Part shown: positions 44,485 through 55,802 of the stretch, one piece after another
How positions within the stretch are numbered: the first letter of the stretch is position 1
Layout of the letters: the number at the start of each line of letters is the position of its first letter
Source of the DNA: Vibrio gazogenes
Lineage (GTDB): Bacteria > Pseudomonadota > Gammaproteobacteria > Enterobacterales > Vibrionaceae
Direction of reading: 5' to 3'
Assembly (NCBI RefSeq): GCF_023920225.1
Contig: NZ_CP092587.1
Span: forward strand, 2,666,001 to 2,730,000
DNA length: 64,000 nucleotides
The notes under the pieces: model-generated
Seen by the model: the letters and a program-made list of their open reading frames with translations, nothing else
Databases searched by the model: none
Told to the model about the DNA's origin: nothing
Program-made: the position numbers and the translations under genes

Positions 44485-44949
44485 ATGAGAAACCACCGCC
44501 CGACTGCGACGAATGAATTAATCAGCCATTCAAAGCTGAAAGAAATTCAGAAACATGCTGAGTCAATCAATCAGCTCAGTCAGATTATTTTACCACTGCT
44601 GCCAAAGGGCTCTCAGCCTTATGTCCGTGTGGCAAATCTTCGCCGCAGTCATTTAGTGCTGGAAGTGGCGAGTGCGGCAATCAAGATGAAAGTAGACTAT
44701 GAGCGCTTACAAATCCTGAGCCATTTGCGCAATCAGGGATTTGCTCACCTGATCAGTCTCGAAGTAGTGATCAACCCATCAATTTATCGAATCAAATCAT
44801 CTTCAGATGAAGAGAAAGCGCCTAAAAATCCACGAATAATTTCTTCTCAAACGGCAGATCTACTCAAATGCATTGCGGATCATGCTTCACCGAAAGTGAA
44901 AAAAAGACTAGAAAATATTGCCTGTCTTGCCAACAAGAAAAACGAGTAA
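44485..44949 (+). CDS. DUF721 domain protein
   Basis: 154-aa soluble protein of the DUF721 (DciA-like) family. The core (about 18-100) carries LSQIILPLLPKGSQPYVRVANLRRSHLVLEV-type blocks and ends in the basic region RLQILSHLRNQGFAHLI. In bacteria lacking dnaC-type helicase loaders, DciA proteins of this family help load the replicative helicase; whether this protein is the DciA of this species is inference. It is divergent from secA and convergent with lpxC, in the place where enterobacteria carry secM. Confidence 0.8.
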   Translation: MRNHRPTATNELISHSKLKEIQKHAESINQLSQIILPLLPKGSQPYVRVANLRRSHLVLEVASAAIKMKVDYERLQILSHLRNQGFAHLISLEVVINPSIYRIKSSSDEEKAPKNPRIISSQTADLLKCIADHASPKVKKRLENIACLANKKNE

Positions 44950-44984
44950 GTCAGCCACTCTCGCGTATAAACAATCGCCTAATG

Positions 44985-45015
44985 CAAAAAAACCAGACAC
45001 GAAGTCTGGTTTTTT
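44985..45015. terminator. bidirectional terminator between DUF721 gene and lpxC
   Basis: Stem AAAAAACCAGAC/GTCTGGTTTTTT with loop ACGAA, A- and T-runs on both sides. Confidence 0.93.
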
Positions 45016-45036
45016 ACGAAAAAGATTGATTGTCAA

Positions 45037-45954
45037 TTAAGCCAATACCGTACTTGGATCGGCGAAAGCAACCGGAGAACCAACGTCTTCACCAAACGTC
45101 GCCCATTCCCATGCTTCTTGGTCTGCTAGAAGTGCACGTAGCAATTGATTATTCAGACCGTGTCCTGATTTGTAAGCTCTAAATTCACCGACGATAGAAT
45201 GACCACACATGTATAGATCGCCAATGGCATCCAACACTTTATGTGTGACAAATTCATTCGCAAAACGAAGTCCATCTTCATTTAGAATTCGATAATCATC
45301 CAGAACGATTGCACAATCGAAACTACCGCCCAGACAAAGATTCTGTGACTGTAGGTATTCAATATCACGCATGAAACCGAATGTTCTCGCCCGGGAAATA
45401 TCCCGAACAAACGATTGAGATGAAAAGTCAAATAATAGTCGCTGCTCATCGGATTCAATTGCTGGATGGTTAAAGTCAATCTCAAAATCCATCCGAAAAC
45501 CTTGATAAGGAACGAGCTCGGCCCATTTATCACCATCTTCAAAACGAACAGGCTTCTTCACCCGAATGAATCGCTTCGGCGCATTCTGAACTTCAATGCC
45601 AGCTTGCTGTAAAAGAAACACAAATGGGCTGGCACTCCCGTCCATAATCGGAATTTCCGGCGCATCGACTTCAACCACCGCATTATCGATTCCCATCCCT
45701 GCAAGAGCAGCATTCAAATGCTCCACGGTAGAAATTCGGATGCCTTCGTCATTCACAAGCGCGGTGCACAACATAGTGTCACGTACATCTTCTGGGTTTG
45801 CCGGAAAATCAACAGGCGGTGTTACGTCAGTTCGGCGATAAATGATACCGGTGTTTGCAGCGGCAGGGCGAAGAGTTAACGTGACTTTTCGACCAGAGTG
45901 AAGTCCCACCCCAGTTGTTTTCACTATCTCTTTCAACGTACGTTGTCTGATCAT
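45037..45954 (-). CDS. lpxC: UDP-3-O-acyl-N-acetylglucosamine deacetylase
   Basis: 305-aa zinc enzyme catalysing the committed step of lipid A synthesis. The zinc ligands His79 ([10 protein letters not shown]), His238 and Asp242 ([14 protein letters not shown]) and the catalytic His265 (KSGHGLNNQ) are all at E. coli numbers. Length equals E. coli LpxC (305). It follows ftsZ with a 95-bp gap containing two inverted repeats. Proteolytic control by FtsH acts on the C-terminus in E. coli; here the last residues are FADPSTVLA, ending in the non-polar type of tail. Confidence 0.98.
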   Translation of the reverse strand: MIRQRTLKEIVKTTGVGLHSGRKVTLTLRPAAANTGIIYRRTDVTPPVDFPANPEDVRDTMLCTALVNDEGIRISTVEHLNAALAGMGIDNAVVEVDAPEIPIMDGSASPFVFLLQQAGIEVQNAPKRFIRVKKPVRFEDGDKWAELVPYQGFRMDFEIDFNHPAIESDEQRLLFDFSSQSFVRDISRARTFGFMRDIEYLQSQNLCLGGSFDCAIVLDDYRILNEDGLRFANEFVTHKVLDAIGDLYMCGHSIVGEFRAYKSGHGLNNQLLRALLADQEAWEWATFGEDVGSPVAFADPSTVLA

Positions 45955-45987
45955 CTGCTTGCCTCAATGTCAGTGCTACAAAACACG

Positions 45988-46045
45988 GCCAAAATACCTA
46001 TTGGCCGCAAATAATATCATAATTGTGAACGGTGTCAAATTATGA
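45988..46045. other. two inverted repeats between ftsZ and lpxC
   Basis: GGCCAA-N7-TTGGCC (45988-46006) and TCATAATT-N13-AATTATGA (46017-46045). Neither has a good T-run on the minus strand, so they may be mRNA processing or stabilising hairpins rather than terminators. Confidence 0.5.
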
Positions 46046-46049
46046 TAAA

Positions 46050-47279
46050 TCAATCAGCCTGACGACGTAAAAAAGCCGGAATATCAAGATAACCACTTTC
46101 TTTCTCTTTCGGAGCTGTACTCTGACCAGCGCCTTGAGAATTTGCCGATGAAGGCTGAGATTTTGACTCAACATTTCCTTGCAATTTCGGGGCCACTTTC
46201 TCTTCCGTCTTCGCAGCAACATGAGAAACACCACTTTGCTGTGGTGACGCAGCTTGCTGTTGAGTGCTCGCTGTCTGAGCGTTTGCTTTGCCACCGGCAA
46301 CAAGCGTGATATCCGGTTTTTTCTCATTGCCGATGCCTGTTGCAACAACCGTCACACGAATCTCATCAGCCATATCCGGGTCAAGCGAGGTACCGATAAC
46401 CACGGTTGCGTTATCCGAAGCAAATGCTTTTACTGTATTACCAACCGTCTCAAACTCATCCAGACGCATATCAAGACCAGCGGTAATGTTAACCAGTACG
46501 CCTCGTGCGCCAGCAAGATCGATATCTTCCAACAGCGGACTGGAGATAGCCATTTCAGCGGCTTCTTCTGCCCGGTCTTCGCCTTTTGCGACACCACTCC
46601 CCATCATTGCGTGTCCCATTTCAGACATGACTGTTCTCACATCTGCAAAGTCCACGTTGATCATGCCGGGGCGGGTAATCAATTCAGCAATCCCCTGAAC
46701 TGCATTCTTCAATACGTCGTTCGCACTGGCAAAGGCTTCAAGTAACGTGATACCGCGTCCCAAGACCTTTAGCAGCTTCTCATTCGGAATCGTAATCAAA
46801 GAGTCAACATGTTTTGATAACTCTTCGATGCCTTGTTCTGCAAAGGCGAGTCGTTTCTTTCCTTCAAAGCTAAACGGCTTGGTGACCACAGCAACTGTTA
46901 ATACGCCCAGTTCTTTTGCGACTTCAGCAATCACTGGTGCCGCTCCAGTACCGGTTCCGCCACCCATACCAGCTGCGATAAACACCATATCGGCACCCGT
47001 TAGGTATTCTTTAATTTTTTCTTTATCTTCAAGAGCAGCATCACGCCCCACTTGAGGATTTGCACCAGCACCTAACCCTTTGGTGATATCACCACCAATT
47101 TGAATTACAGCACTTACACTCGTTTTACGAAGTGCCTGCGCATCTGTGTTAACACTGATGAATTCCACGCCTTCGATGGATTCACGCACCATGTGTTCTA
47201 CAGCGTTACCGCCGCCGCCACCAACTCCAACGACTTTAATTACAGCATCGTCAGACATTTCCATCATCGGTTCAAACAT
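46050..47279 (-). CDS. ftsZ: cell division GTPase FtsZ
   Basis: 409-aa tubulin-like protein forming the Z ring. GTP-binding GGGTGTG is at 106-112; NVDFADV and [10 protein letters not shown] regions are typical; a Gln/Ser/Ala-rich linker (about 320-390) precedes the conserved C-terminal peptide [13 protein letters not shown] that binds FtsA and ZipA. Located after ftsA with a 30-bp gap. The linker is longer than in E. coli FtsZ (383 aa), which is usual for linkers. Confidence 0.98.
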   Translation of the reverse strand: MFEPMMEMSDDAVIKVVGVGGGGGNAVEHMVRESIEGVEFISVNTDAQALRKTSVSAVIQIGGDITKGLGAGANPQVGRDAALEDKEKIKEYLTGADMVFIAAGMGGGTGTGAAPVIAEVAKELGVLTVAVVTKPFSFEGKKRLAFAEQGIEELSKHVDSLITIPNEKLLKVLGRGITLLEAFASANDVLKNAVQGIAELITRPGMINVDFADVRTVMSEMGHAMMGSGVAKGEDRAEEAAEMAISSPLLEDIDLAGARGVLVNITAGLDMRLDEFETVGNTVKAFASDNATVVIGTSLDPDMADEIRVTVVATGIGNEKKPDITLVAGGKANAQTASTQQQAASPQQSGVSHVAAKTEEKVAPKLQGNVESKSQPSSANSQGAGQSTAPKEKESGYLDIPAFLRRQAD

Positions 47280-47309
47280 GTGTTATCTCCGTTTTTCCTG
47301 CAACTCAGG

Positions 47310-48572
47310 TTAAAACTCTTTCTGTATCCAATTACGCAAACGACCAAATAGTCCGGACATCGATTGGCGTTTAGGTTCGCTATATTCCGTCTCGTCGCTA
47401 ATTTGACTATCCCTTGCATAATGAAGTAAACCAACCGCCGTAGAATGATACGGCTCTTTCACGTAGTCCGTGAGTCCACTCACTTCAAGTGGCTTTCCTA
47501 CACGAACCTGATTGCGGAAAACACGTTCCGCACACTCGACCAGTCCTTCAATCTGAGCAGCACCACCCGTCAGAACGACCCCGGCAGCTAAATGATGTTT
47601 GATCCCTTCGGATCGTAATTTTTCCTGCACAGTATCGATAGTCTGATGAACCAGTCCCATTAATTCAGTGTAGCGAGGCTCTATCACTTCCGACAGAGTT
47701 TGACGCTGCAAACTACGGGAAGGACGTCCTCCGACACTGGGTACATTAACCGTGTCATCTTTACTGACTAACTCGCTCAATGCACATCCATATTTTACTT
47801 TTATCTCTTCAGCATCGCTGACTGGCGTCCCGAATGCAAATGCAATATCACTGGTCACAGCATTGCCGGCATACGAAAAAACTTCCGTATGGCGCAGAGC
47901 TCCGCCGGTCCAGATTGCAATATCCATCGTTCCAGCACCAATATCGACCACACAGACACCGAGTTCTCGCTCGTCTTCAGTGATCACGGCGTTGCTGGCA
48001 GCTAGTCCTGAATAGACCAGTTGTTCAACCTTCAACCCACAACGCTCGACAGCCTTAATGATATTTCTGGCCATATCATTATGACAGGATATAAGATGTA
48101 CACTGACTTCCATGCGCACACCTGATAAACCAAGTGGATTTTTAATTCCCTCTTGGTAATCGATCGTAAACTCTTGGGGAATGACGTGCAGAATTCGCTG
48201 CTCATCACCAATCTTAATTGATTTCGCAGTATGAATAGCCCGATCCATATCTTCCTGAGAGACTTCTTCCTCAGAAATGGTTCCCATTCCCTTTTCAATT
48301 CGACTCGCAATATGTTTACCAGAGATTGATAAAAAGACATTGCTAATCTGACATTCCGCCATCAGTTCAGCTTGGTCGATCGCTCGCTGAACAGACTTTA
48401 CAACCGATTCCAAATCATTCACACCACCCTTATCCATACCTCTGGATGGGCTTGTCCCTGCGCCGATGATATTAATCTGCCCATCAGGCAATATTTCTCC
48501 GACCAAAGCAGAAACAGTTGCCGTGCCAACATCGAGACCTACAATTATGTTGTCATCGGTCATTTTTGTCAT
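47310..48572 (-). CDS. ftsA: cell division protein FtsA
   Basis: 420-aa actin-like membrane tether of the Z ring. GLDVGTATVSALVGE is the phosphate loop near 12, VVDIGAGTMDIAIW near 208 and GVVLTGGAAQIEG near 335; the C-terminal amphipathic helix LFGRLRNWIQKEF is the membrane-targeting sequence. Its start lies inside the end of ftsQ (20-bp overlap). Two in-frame ATGs are three codons apart; the first is used because AAGAGA lies at suitable distance. Confidence 0.97.
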   Translation of the reverse strand: MTKMTDDNIIVGLDVGTATVSALVGEILPDGQINIIGAGTSPSRGMDKGGVNDLESVVKSVQRAIDQAELMAECQISNVFLSISGKHIASRIEKGMGTISEEEVSQEDMDRAIHTAKSIKIGDEQRILHVIPQEFTIDYQEGIKNPLGLSGVRMEVSVHLISCHNDMARNIIKAVERCGLKVEQLVYSGLAASNAVITEDERELGVCVVDIGAGTMDIAIWTGGALRHTEVFSYAGNAVTSDIAFAFGTPVSDAEEIKVKYGCALSELVSKDDTVNVPSVGGRPSRSLQRQTLSEVIEPRYTELMGLVHQTIDTVQEKLRSEGIKHHLAAGVVLTGGAAQIEGLVECAERVFRNQVRVGKPLEVSGLTDYVKEPYHSTAVGLLHYARDSQISDETEYSEPKRQSMSGLFGRLRNWIQKEF

Positions 48573-49347
48573 CCGTTGTATTCTCTTGATCTAACTCTTG
48601 TTCCGAAAACCACCCGACAGCAGCCCCGGTATCATATCTGAGGTCAATATAGCTTATTTTTTCAGCTTTTTGACCAAAATAACGATAAAGTGCAACGAAC
48701 CTCATGATTCGCTCCTTGATTGATTCTTTCCCCAGCTCAAGGCGAATACCGTTATCCAGTATAATCTGCCAAGCTCTTCGCTCATTAAGCAATAGAGAGG
48801 AAATATTCAATCCTAATTTTTGAAACTCAGGGTTATATTTTCGCCACATATCAAGTACTTCAACCGATGAATTTTCCGGGCCATATAATTTGACATGTTC
48901 CCCTTGCACAAGCCCCAAATCGCCATGAAACACCACACCATGTTCGTCTAAAAGAGACTGACCATTCCATATCGCCTGAACTTGGTGTTCAGTCAGAAAC
49001 ACTTTAATCGTATCAGGCCATTGCTTACGAATCGACGCATGTTCAACCCATGGGATCATTTGAACACTACGTTGTAACTGATCCACATCCTGAGACATAA
49101 ATGTTCCGACGTGCTCCAACGAGGCAAAGGCCTGCTGGACATCATGTGCCGTGACATACTTCAAGTGTCCCTGCAAAATGATTCGAGACAGAGGTAATCG
49201 GTCTTCATCCCACATCCAACTTAACGCAGAATAAAGTAACAATCCGATGAAGAAAGTCACCGAGAACAGAAAAATCCCACCCCAGACTCGTTCTCTGAGC
49301 CATGGTGACAGTGACAACTGATGGCTTCTCATTAATATTTGCTTCAT
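48553..49347 (-). CDS. ftsQ: cell division protein FtsQ
   Basis: 264-aa bitopic division protein. One membrane segment (about 24-46), then a periplasmic POTRA region (LSRIILQGHLKYVTAHDVQQA near 53) and the beta domain with WPDTIKVFLTEHQVQAIWNG and YIDLRYDTGAAVGW. It links the FtsBL complex to the cytoplasmic ring. A 183-bp gap with a promoter separates it from murC; ddl, which sits here in E. coli, is absent. Confidence 0.96.
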   Translation of the reverse strand: MKQILMRSHQLSLSPWLRERVWGGIFLFSVTFFIGLLLYSALSWMWDEDRLPLSRIILQGHLKYVTAHDVQQAFASLEHVGTFMSQDVDQLQRSVQMIPWVEHASIRKQWPDTIKVFLTEHQVQAIWNGQSLLDEHGVVFHGDLGLVQGEHVKLYGPENSSVEVLDMWRKYNPEFQKLGLNISSLLLNERRAWQIILDNGIRLELGKESIKERIMRFVALYRYFGQKAEKISYIDLRYDTGAAVGWFSEQELDQENTTDDKNDR

Positions 49348-49432
49348 TCAAGTTCACCATCAGCCATCAATTGATTTTGTACACCCTGCTTTCGAATTAC
49401 AATTGTGGCAAAACATTCACTATAACCTTCGG

Positions 49433-49460
49433 ATTATACTGAGCTCACTCAAAGTATCAA
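49433..49460 (-). promoter_or_regulatory. promoter for ftsQ-ftsA-ftsZ
   Basis: On the minus strand TTGATA, 16 bp, TATAAT: a near-consensus sigma-70 promoter in the murC-ftsQ gap, with a second TATAGT a few bases on. It would give division genes expression independent of the distal dcw promoter. Confidence 0.6.
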
Positions 49461-49530
49461 ATAAAGAAAAACAGAAATTTAGCCTTGATGCCAACTTCCA
49501 CATTATTTGAAACAGATAAATATTAGTTTT

Positions 49531-50994
49531 TTATCCTATTTGTTGCATTTTATCGATATTCAACTGCAATAACGCTAATTGTCTCGCCACTTTGCCAATA
49601 TCACCTGCACCTTGCGTCAGCACTAAGTCACCATCTTGTAATACATTAGCGAGAATATTCGGTAACGTTTGACTATCGGGAACAAATATGGGGTCTATTT
49701 TGCCACGACTCCGAATTGTGCGGCATAATGAACGCCCATCAGCACCGGCAATTGGTTTTTCTCCTGCCGGATAAACATCCAGCATAATCAACACATCAAC
49801 TTGCTCAAGTACATTGGCAAAATCATCGTATAAGTCTCGGGTGCGACTATAGCGATGCGGTTGAAAAATCATCACTAACCGTTTTTCCGCCCAACCACTT
49901 CTGGCAGCCTGAATCGTCACATCAACTTCTGTCGGATGATGACCATAGTCATCAACCAGCATGACCTTTCCGCGTCCAGAATCAAATACACCTAAGTGAT
50001 CAAAGCGGCGGCCGGTTCCCTGAGTACTTGCCATCGCTTTCAAAATCGCTTCATCACCAATGTCATCTTCAGTCGCAACAGCAATTGCTGCAGCAGCATT
50101 CATTGCATTATGACGGCCGGGAATATTCAAAGTAATCGATAAATCAGGTCGATCTTTGCGAACTACCGTAAATTGACCTTGCTGACCACGCTGCTGATAA
50201 TTTTCGATACGGACGTCAGCATCCTGCGAAAAACCATATGTGACTACATGACGACTCAATTGAGGAATCAGTTCCCGGACGACAGGATCATCAATGCAGA
50301 GGATCGCCTGACCATAAAAAGGCAAATTATGTAAAAATTCGATAAACGTCCGTTTCAAGGTTTCAAAATTACCTTGATAAGTGTCCATATGATCCGCTTC
50401 AATATTGGTTACAATACTGACCATCGGTTGCAAGTGTAAGAAAGAGGCATCACTTTCATCGGCTTCAGCGATTAGGATCCGGCTACTCCCCAACCGTGCA
50501 TTTGTACCTGCACTTTTGACCAACCCGCCATTGACGAACGTCGGGTCTAACCCGGCTTCGAAATAAATTTGTGTCACTAAAGCAGTCGTCGTGGTTTTTC
50601 CATGCGTTCCTGCGACAGCAATCCCATGACGAAAGCGCATCAGTTCAGCCAACATTTCAGCCCGACGTACAATCGGTACACGTCTTTCTCTGGCTTCAAT
50701 GAGCTCAGGATTATTCATATCAATGGCAGTCGAAACAACGACAACACTCGCTTGCGCAACATTTTCCGCCTGATGCCCAATATGAATGATCGCACCTTTC
50801 GCTTTTAAATTATCGGTGACCGCATTGGCCGCAATATCAGATCCGGTGATCTGATAGCCTTCATTCAACAGAACCTCGGCGATACCACTCATACCGGCGC
50901 CACCAATCCCGACAAAGTGAATACTCTTCACCCGACGCATTTCAGGAATGATTGTTCTAAGCTGGGATAAGTCAGGCGTATAGGTCATTGTCAT
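49531..50994 (-). CDS. murC: UDP-N-acetylmuramate--L-alanine ligase
   Basis: 487-aa ATP-dependent ligase adding the first amino acid of the peptidoglycan stem. N-terminal [22 protein letters not shown] loop [13 protein letters not shown] near 120, [14 protein letters not shown] near 170, [10 protein letters not shown] near 345. The start chosen ([11 protein letters not shown]) follows GGAAAG and aligns with the Vibrio family N-terminus; an ATG four codons earlier overlaps the murG stop and is possible. Last of the mur genes in the cluster. Confidence 0.97.
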   Translation of the reverse strand: MTMTYTPDLSQLRTIIPEMRRVKSIHFVGIGGAGMSGIAEVLLNEGYQITGSDIAANAVTDNLKAKGAIIHIGHQAENVAQASVVVVSTAIDMNNPELIEARERRVPIVRRAEMLAELMRFRHGIAVAGTHGKTTTTALVTQIYFEAGLDPTFVNGGLVKSAGTNARLGSSRILIAEADESDASFLHLQPMVSIVTNIEADHMDTYQGNFETLKRTFIEFLHNLPFYGQAILCIDDPVVRELIPQLSRHVVTYGFSQDADVRIENYQQRGQQGQFTVVRKDRPDLSITLNIPGRHNAMNAAAAIAVATEDDIGDEAILKAMASTQGTGRRFDHLGVFDSGRGKVMLVDDYGHHPTEVDVTIQAARSGWAEKRLVMIFQPHRYSRTRDLYDDFANVLEQVDVLIMLDVYPAGEKPIAGADGRSLCRTIRSRGKIDPIFVPDSQTLPNILANVLQDGDLVLTQGAGDIGKVARQLALLQLNIDKMQQIG

Positions 50995-51005
50995 GAAACT
51001 TTCCA

Positions 51006-52070
51006 TTATTCAGTTAAAGAGATGATCGCATTCACAACGATCTTATCGGCATCAGGTTGCGCCAGTTGTCTGGCTTTCGCGGCCATATCGAGCAATCGAC
51101 TGCGATCAAGTTGAGCAATCGCATCAGCCATTTTCTGCGCACTTAGCTGTGGTTGCTCGATCATTATCGCAGCATCTGCCGCAACCAAATGATCAGCATT
51201 CAGTGCTTGTTGGCGATCTTTGTGCATAAAGGGAACAAAAATAGCCCCCACCCCGGCGGCTGCAATTTCAGAAACCGTTAATGCGCCAGACCGACAAATC
51301 AGCAAATCAGCCCACGCATAAGCTTCGGCCACATCATCAATAAATTCTGTCACACAAACATGCTCAATGTGTTGTTGACGATATTGTTGCGTAACGGACG
51401 ACTGATTTCCCTTCCCGGCCTGATGACGAATTTCAACCGGATGATTCGCCAACAATGCCATTGCATCAGGCATCGTCTGATTCAAAATTCGAGCGCCTTG
51501 GCTCCCGCCCATCACCAATATACGAATAGGGCCATCGCGATCTTTCATTCTCTGCACCGGCTCCGCCAGTCGGGCCACGTCGGTACGTACTGGATTACCA
51601 ACGACATCAGCATTCGGGAACGCCCCGGGAAAAGCCTGAAAAACACGTCGGGCAATGCGAGCAAGCCAACGATTGGTTAACCCCGCAACCGCATTCTGCT
51701 CGTGTAACACAACCGGAATCCCCAACAGCCATGCAGCAACGCCTCCGGGGCCGCTCACATAGCCGCCCATGCCTAACACCACATCAGGTTGCCATTGTTT
51801 GATATAGGCTCTGGCCTGAAAAATTGCATTGATGATTTGAAATGGCGCTTTCAATAAGCGCAAAATACCTTGCCCCCGCAATCCTTTGACTTGGATAAAA
51901 TCAATCTCAATCTGGTGCTTAGGAACCAATTCCGCTTCCATTCGGTCAGCTGTTCCCAACCAACGAATTTCCCATCCTTGCGCTTGTAGTGCTTTGGCAA
52001 CGGCAAGTCCGGGGAAAACGTGTCCGCCCGTACCACCCGCCATGACCATTAAACGTTTATTCTTGTTCAT
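51006..52070 (-). CDS. murG: lipid II synthase MurG
   Basis: 354-aa membrane-associated glycosyltransferase that adds GlcNAc to lipid I on the cytoplasmic face. Gly-rich [14 protein letters not shown] near 13, [17 protein letters not shown] near 100, [12 protein letters not shown] near 124, [16 protein letters not shown] near 190, and [16 protein letters not shown] near 258 are the family motifs. Its start overlaps ftsW by 14 bp. Confidence 0.97.
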   Translation of the reverse strand: MNKNKRLMVMAGGTGGHVFPGLAVAKALQAQGWEIRWLGTADRMEAELVPKHQIEIDFIQVKGLRGQGILRLLKAPFQIINAIFQARAYIKQWQPDVVLGMGGYVSGPGGVAAWLLGIPVVLHEQNAVAGLTNRWLARIARRVFQAFPGAFPNADVVGNPVRTDVARLAEPVQRMKDRDGPIRILVMGGSQGARILNQTMPDAMALLANHPVEIRHQAGKGNQSSVTQQYRQQHIEHVCVTEFIDDVAEAYAWADLLICRSGALTVSEIAAAGVGAIFVPFMHKDRQQALNADHLVAADAAIMIEQPQLSAQKMADAIAQLDRSRLLDMAAKARQLAQPDADKIVVNAIISLTE

Positions 52071-53256
52071 CTGCGTTCTTTACAACTTCTTTTTCCACAT
52101 CCGCAAGTCGGCATTCAAAATCAATTCTCAATAAAATTGAAACCGCAACAGACATTACAATTAAGCTCGAACCACCATAGCTGATGAGTGGCAGCGTTAA
52201 CCCCTTGGTCGGAACAATCCCCGCTGCCGCTCCGACATTGACCAATGTCTGAAAGGCAAACCAAATACCAATCCCGAAGGCAAGATAACCACCAAATTGT
52301 CGCTCATGTTCAAATGCCTTTTTACCGATAAATATGGCTTTCATCACGAGCCACATCAGTAACATTAAAACCAGAACAACCCCGACGAATCCAAGTTCCT
52401 CGGCTAAGACGGCAAAGACGAAATCGGTATGCGCCTCAGGTAAATACTCCAGTTTTTGAATCGAATTCCCAAGTCCCTGACCAAACCAGCCACCACGACC
52501 GAAAGCCATCAGTGATTGCGTCAACTGATAACCACTACCGAAAGGGTCTTCCCATGGGTCGAGAAACGATGTGACCCGGCGAATACGGTACGGTTCAGCA
52601 ATGATCAGTCCGATGACTGAAATCACCCCGGCAATCATCAACGCAATAAACTGTGACAACTTTGCACCGGCAATAAATAGCATGCCGAATAAAGTCACCA
52701 GCATCACAATAACCGTACCGAGGTCTGGCTGAAGCAACAGCAAAATGGCCAGACATGAGAACACCATAATCGGTTTCATGAACCCGCCAAAAAAGGTTTG
52801 CCGGACTTCATCATGCTTTCTGACCAAATAGCCAGACATAAAAATAAATAACGTTAATTTTGCAACTTCTGCCGGCTGTAGGTTAAACAGTCCCAAAGGA
52901 ATCCAACGGGATGCACCATTCACCGATTTTCCGGCAATCAGGACAATAACTAACAGCACAAATGAGAGTGCTAATAACAATGAACTGTACTGAAACCAAC
53001 GATATAACGGCACTTGCAACACAACAGCAGATACAACCAGAGCTAATGCTAAAAAAGTCGCCTGACGGAACATGAAATGAAACGGTTGATCGGTCAGTCG
53101 TGAACTCACAGGAAATGATGCCGAAGTCACCATCACCAAACCGATTAACATCAGTCCCAGTGCAATCCATACTAGTTGCCGATCAAACAACACCTGAGGA
53201 CTCGGGGTCTTCAGCCATCGGATCATTCTGGCGCTTGCTTTCGATACAAGTGACAC
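52057..53256 (-). CDS. ftsW: septal peptidoglycan polymerase FtsW
   Basis: About 399-aa SEDS-family glycosyltransferase with ten membrane segments that polymerises lipid II at the septum together with FtsI. SEDS motifs: [45 protein letters not shown] and the C-terminal [16 protein letters not shown]. The start is uncertain: a GTG six bases after TAGG is used; a TTG two codons earlier lies too close to that site, and an ATG ten codons downstream is also in frame. Confidence 0.95.
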   Translation of the reverse strand: MSLVSKASARMIRWLKTPSPQVLFDRQLVWIALGLMLIGLVMVTSASFPVSSRLTDQPFHFMFRQATFLALALVVSAVVLQVPLYRWFQYSSLLLALSFVLLVIVLIAGKSVNGASRWIPLGLFNLQPAEVAKLTLFIFMSGYLVRKHDEVRQTFFGGFMKPIMVFSCLAILLLLQPDLGTVIVMLVTLFGMLFIAGAKLSQFIALMIAGVISVIGLIIAEPYRIRRVTSFLDPWEDPFGSGYQLTQSLMAFGRGGWFGQGLGNSIQKLEYLPEAHTDFVFAVLAEELGFVGVVLVLMLLMWLVMKAIFIGKKAFEHERQFGGYLAFGIGIWFAFQTLVNVGAAAGIVPTKGLTLPLISYGGSSLIVMSVAVSILLRIDFECRLADVEKEVVKNADEQE

Positions 53257-53268
53257 AATCAACCTACA

Positions 53269-54588
53269 CTATGCATATTGGTGCGCTAAATCGACAAAAG
53301 CATCGCCTCTTGCCATAAAATTCTTAAACTGATCAAAGCTGGCACAGGCAGGTGAAAGCATCACGATATCGCCTTGTAACAACTGAGGTGCAATATCGGC
53401 AATCACATCAGCCATCGTTTCGTACTGTTTCGCTGCGGGGTGCAACGGCATAAACTGCTGACCATCACGGCCAAAACAACACAACCGAACATTCAGTGAA
53501 TCCAGAGCCGGCGCCAACGGCGAGAAATCAGCCCCTTTACCGACACCACCAACCAATAAATACAGTGTGCCTTTTAAAGTCAAACCTGAGAGCGCTGCCA
53601 ATGTACTGGCAACATTCGTCGCTTTAGAATCATTGACCCATTGAATCCCACGATTATCTTCAACAACCTGGCAACGATGTGTCAATCCAGTGTAAGACTT
53701 GAGTACATCAAGGCCTTTTTCATAGGAAATACCGGCGTGTTGTAATAATGCCAATACAGTTAAAACATTAGCCAGATTATGTCGTCCGACTAATTTGAGG
53801 TGATCACAGCCAATCACCGGACGTCCATTTGCCACCAAATATTCACATTCATCAATATATTGAAGAGAAAAATTAGCCACTTGTGAGATGGAAAAGGTGG
53901 CAACCGCGCCTGAAAATGTATCAGGGAATGTACATGGATCATCACGATTGACAATGGCTGCTTCGGCATGAGCAAAGATCCGCAATTTTGCTTGCCGATA
54001 TCCCTCAAGATCTTGATACCGGTCCATATGATCTTCAGACAAATTCAAAAATGCCGCAGCTTTCAGTTTGAGATGGCTCGTTGTCTCCAGTTGAAAACTG
54101 GAAAGCTCCAAAACATACAAATCAATCGACTCATCAATCAAATCCAATGCCGGTATGCCGATATTACCACCCACAGCAACCTGAAGACCGGCCGCAGCAG
54201 CCATTTTCCCGGTTAAATCAGTGACGGTACTCTTACCATTGGAGCCAGTAATGGCAATGACAGGTTTGTTGATGTGCCAGGCAAATAACTCGATGTCGCC
54301 AACCACGGGTGTTCCCGTTTTGATAACCTGTTGAATTTCCGGAGTCGATAACGCGATACCGGGATTAATGACGACTAAATCGGCTGCCGCGAGCCACTCA
54401 CTGCGCCAGCCGCCTTGATGACATTCAACACCAGCCGGTAACTCACTCAATCCCGGTGGATTGTCCCGAGTATCGATGACCCTGACAGAGAGATTCGGAT
54501 GATATCTACCCAGATATTTCACAACCGAAAGGCCTGTAATCCCCAACCCAACGACAACGACATTGCTTACATCTTGCCAATCATTCAT
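53269..54588 (-). CDS. murD: UDP-N-acetylmuramoylalanine--D-glutamate ligase
   Basis: 439-aa Mur ligase adding D-Glu. [17 protein letters not shown] at the N-terminus, ATP loop [13 protein letters not shown] near 112, [11 protein letters not shown] near 180, [10 protein letters not shown] near 315, [14 protein letters not shown] near 410. The start is placed at MNDWQDVSN, as in related proteins; an ATG five codons upstream is in frame, and neither has a strong binding site. Confidence 0.96.
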   Translation of the reverse strand: MNDWQDVSNVVVVGLGITGLSVVKYLGRYHPNLSVRVIDTRDNPPGLSELPAGVECHQGGWRSEWLAAADLVVINPGIALSTPEIQQVIKTGTPVVGDIELFAWHINKPVIAITGSNGKSTVTDLTGKMAAAAGLQVAVGGNIGIPALDLIDESIDLYVLELSSFQLETTSHLKLKAAAFLNLSEDHMDRYQDLEGYRQAKLRIFAHAEAAIVNRDDPCTFPDTFSGAVATFSISQVANFSLQYIDECEYLVANGRPVIGCDHLKLVGRHNLANVLTVLALLQHAGISYEKGLDVLKSYTGLTHRCQVVEDNRGIQWVNDSKATNVASTLAALSGLTLKGTLYLLVGGVGKGADFSPLAPALDSLNVRLCCFGRDGQQFMPLHPAAKQYETMADVIADIAPQLLQGDIVMLSPACASFDQFKNFMARGDAFVDLAHQYA

Positions 54589-54719
54589 CTTATACCACGC
54601 CATTCCAAGTCGATTCTTAAACTGTTACACACATAAACAAATCATCCCAAAACCACCATAGCGCTTACGATTCAATCACACTGCGCCATTCAACTCACAG
54701 TACTTACATCGACAATACA

Positions 54720-55802
54720 TTAACGGACTTTCAGCGTTGCCAGACCAATCAGAACCAGCACAATTGAAATAATCCAGAAACGCACAATCACACGAGGCTC
54801 GGGCCACCCTTTCAACTCATAGTGATGATGGATAGGTGCCATTCTGAAAATACGTTGTCCACGTAATTTATAAGACCCGACCTGCAGGATCACCGAGAGT
54901 GTTTCCATCACAAAGACTCCGCCCATGATCACCAGAACAAATTCCTGACGAACGAGTACAGCAATGGTTCCCAATGCACCACCTAAAGCGAGTGAACCGA
55001 CATCCCCCATAAATACCTGTGCAGGATATGTATTGAACCATAGAAATCCGAGTCCGGCGCCGACAATGGCGGTACAGACGACAGAAAGCTCTGAAGCATA
55101 AGCGATATAAGGAATATGGAGATAATTGGCAAAATTCACATTACCCGTCGCCCAAGAAATAACACCAAAACCGGCAGCGACTAAAACGGTCGGCATAATT
55201 GCCAGACCATCCAGTCCATCCGTTAAATTGACCGCGTTACTGGTTCCGACAATCACGAAGTAAGTCAGAACAATATAAAACATCCCCAACTGTGGCATGA
55301 CATCTTTAAAGAAAGGCACCACCAGTTCCGTTGCACTGGTATCTTTGCCATGAATGTACAAAGCAAATGCAACACATAAAGCAATCAGAGACTGCCAAAA
55401 ATACTTCCACCGAGCGATCAGGCCATCGGTATTTTTGCGCACAACTTTACGATAATCATCAACAAAACCAATCGCCCCATAGCCGAGTAGAACGACCATC
55501 ACAGCCCAGACGTAGGGGTTGGACAAATCCGTCCACAGTAACACCGTGATAAAGATGGATGCGAGAATCATCACCCCGCCCATGGTCGGTGTCCCACGCT
55601 TGCTGAAGTGAGACTCAGGTCCGTCATTACGAACAACTTGTCCGATTTGCAGCAATTGTAGTTGCTTAATGAGGCGAGGTCCCATCCAGAGGGAAAAACC
55701 CAATGCAGTCAAAATACTGAGAATGGCTCTGAATGACAGATATTCAAACAGACGAAAGAAAGAAAAATATGGCTGTAATAGTTCTGCAAGCCAAATAATC
55801 AT
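54720..55802 (-). CDS. mraY: phospho-N-acetylmuramoyl-pentapeptide-transferase
   Basis: 360-aa integral membrane enzyme with ten segments that makes lipid I on undecaprenyl phosphate. Signature motifs: [13 protein letters not shown] near 68, [13 protein letters not shown] near 111, [13 protein letters not shown] near 189, and [14 protein letters not shown] near 265, with [14 protein letters not shown] near 322. Length equals E. coli MraY (360). The ATG overlaps the murF stop by four bases. Confidence 0.98.
   Translation of the reverse strand: MIIWLAELLQPYFSFFRLFEYLSFRAILSILTALGFSLWMGPRLIKQLQLLQIGQVVRNDGPESHFSKRGTPTMGGVMILASIFITVLLWTDLSNPYVWAVMVVLLGYGAIGFVDDYRKVVRKNTDGLIARWKYFWQSLIALCVAFALYIHGKDTSATELVVPFFKDVMPQLGMFYIVLTYFVIVGTSNAVNLTDGLDGLAIMPTVLVAAGFGVISWATGNVNFANYLHIPYIAYASELSVVCTAIVGAGLGFLWFNTYPAQVFMGDVGSLALGGALGTIAVLVRQEFVLVIMGGVFVMETLSVILQVGSYKLRGQRIFRMAPIHHHYELKGWPEPRVIVRFWIISIVLVLIGLATLKVR

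Noticed and set aside
46254..46745. 163-codon open frame antisense to ftsZ
   Set aside because: Low-complexity translation fully opposite conserved ftsZ codons; no supporting signal.
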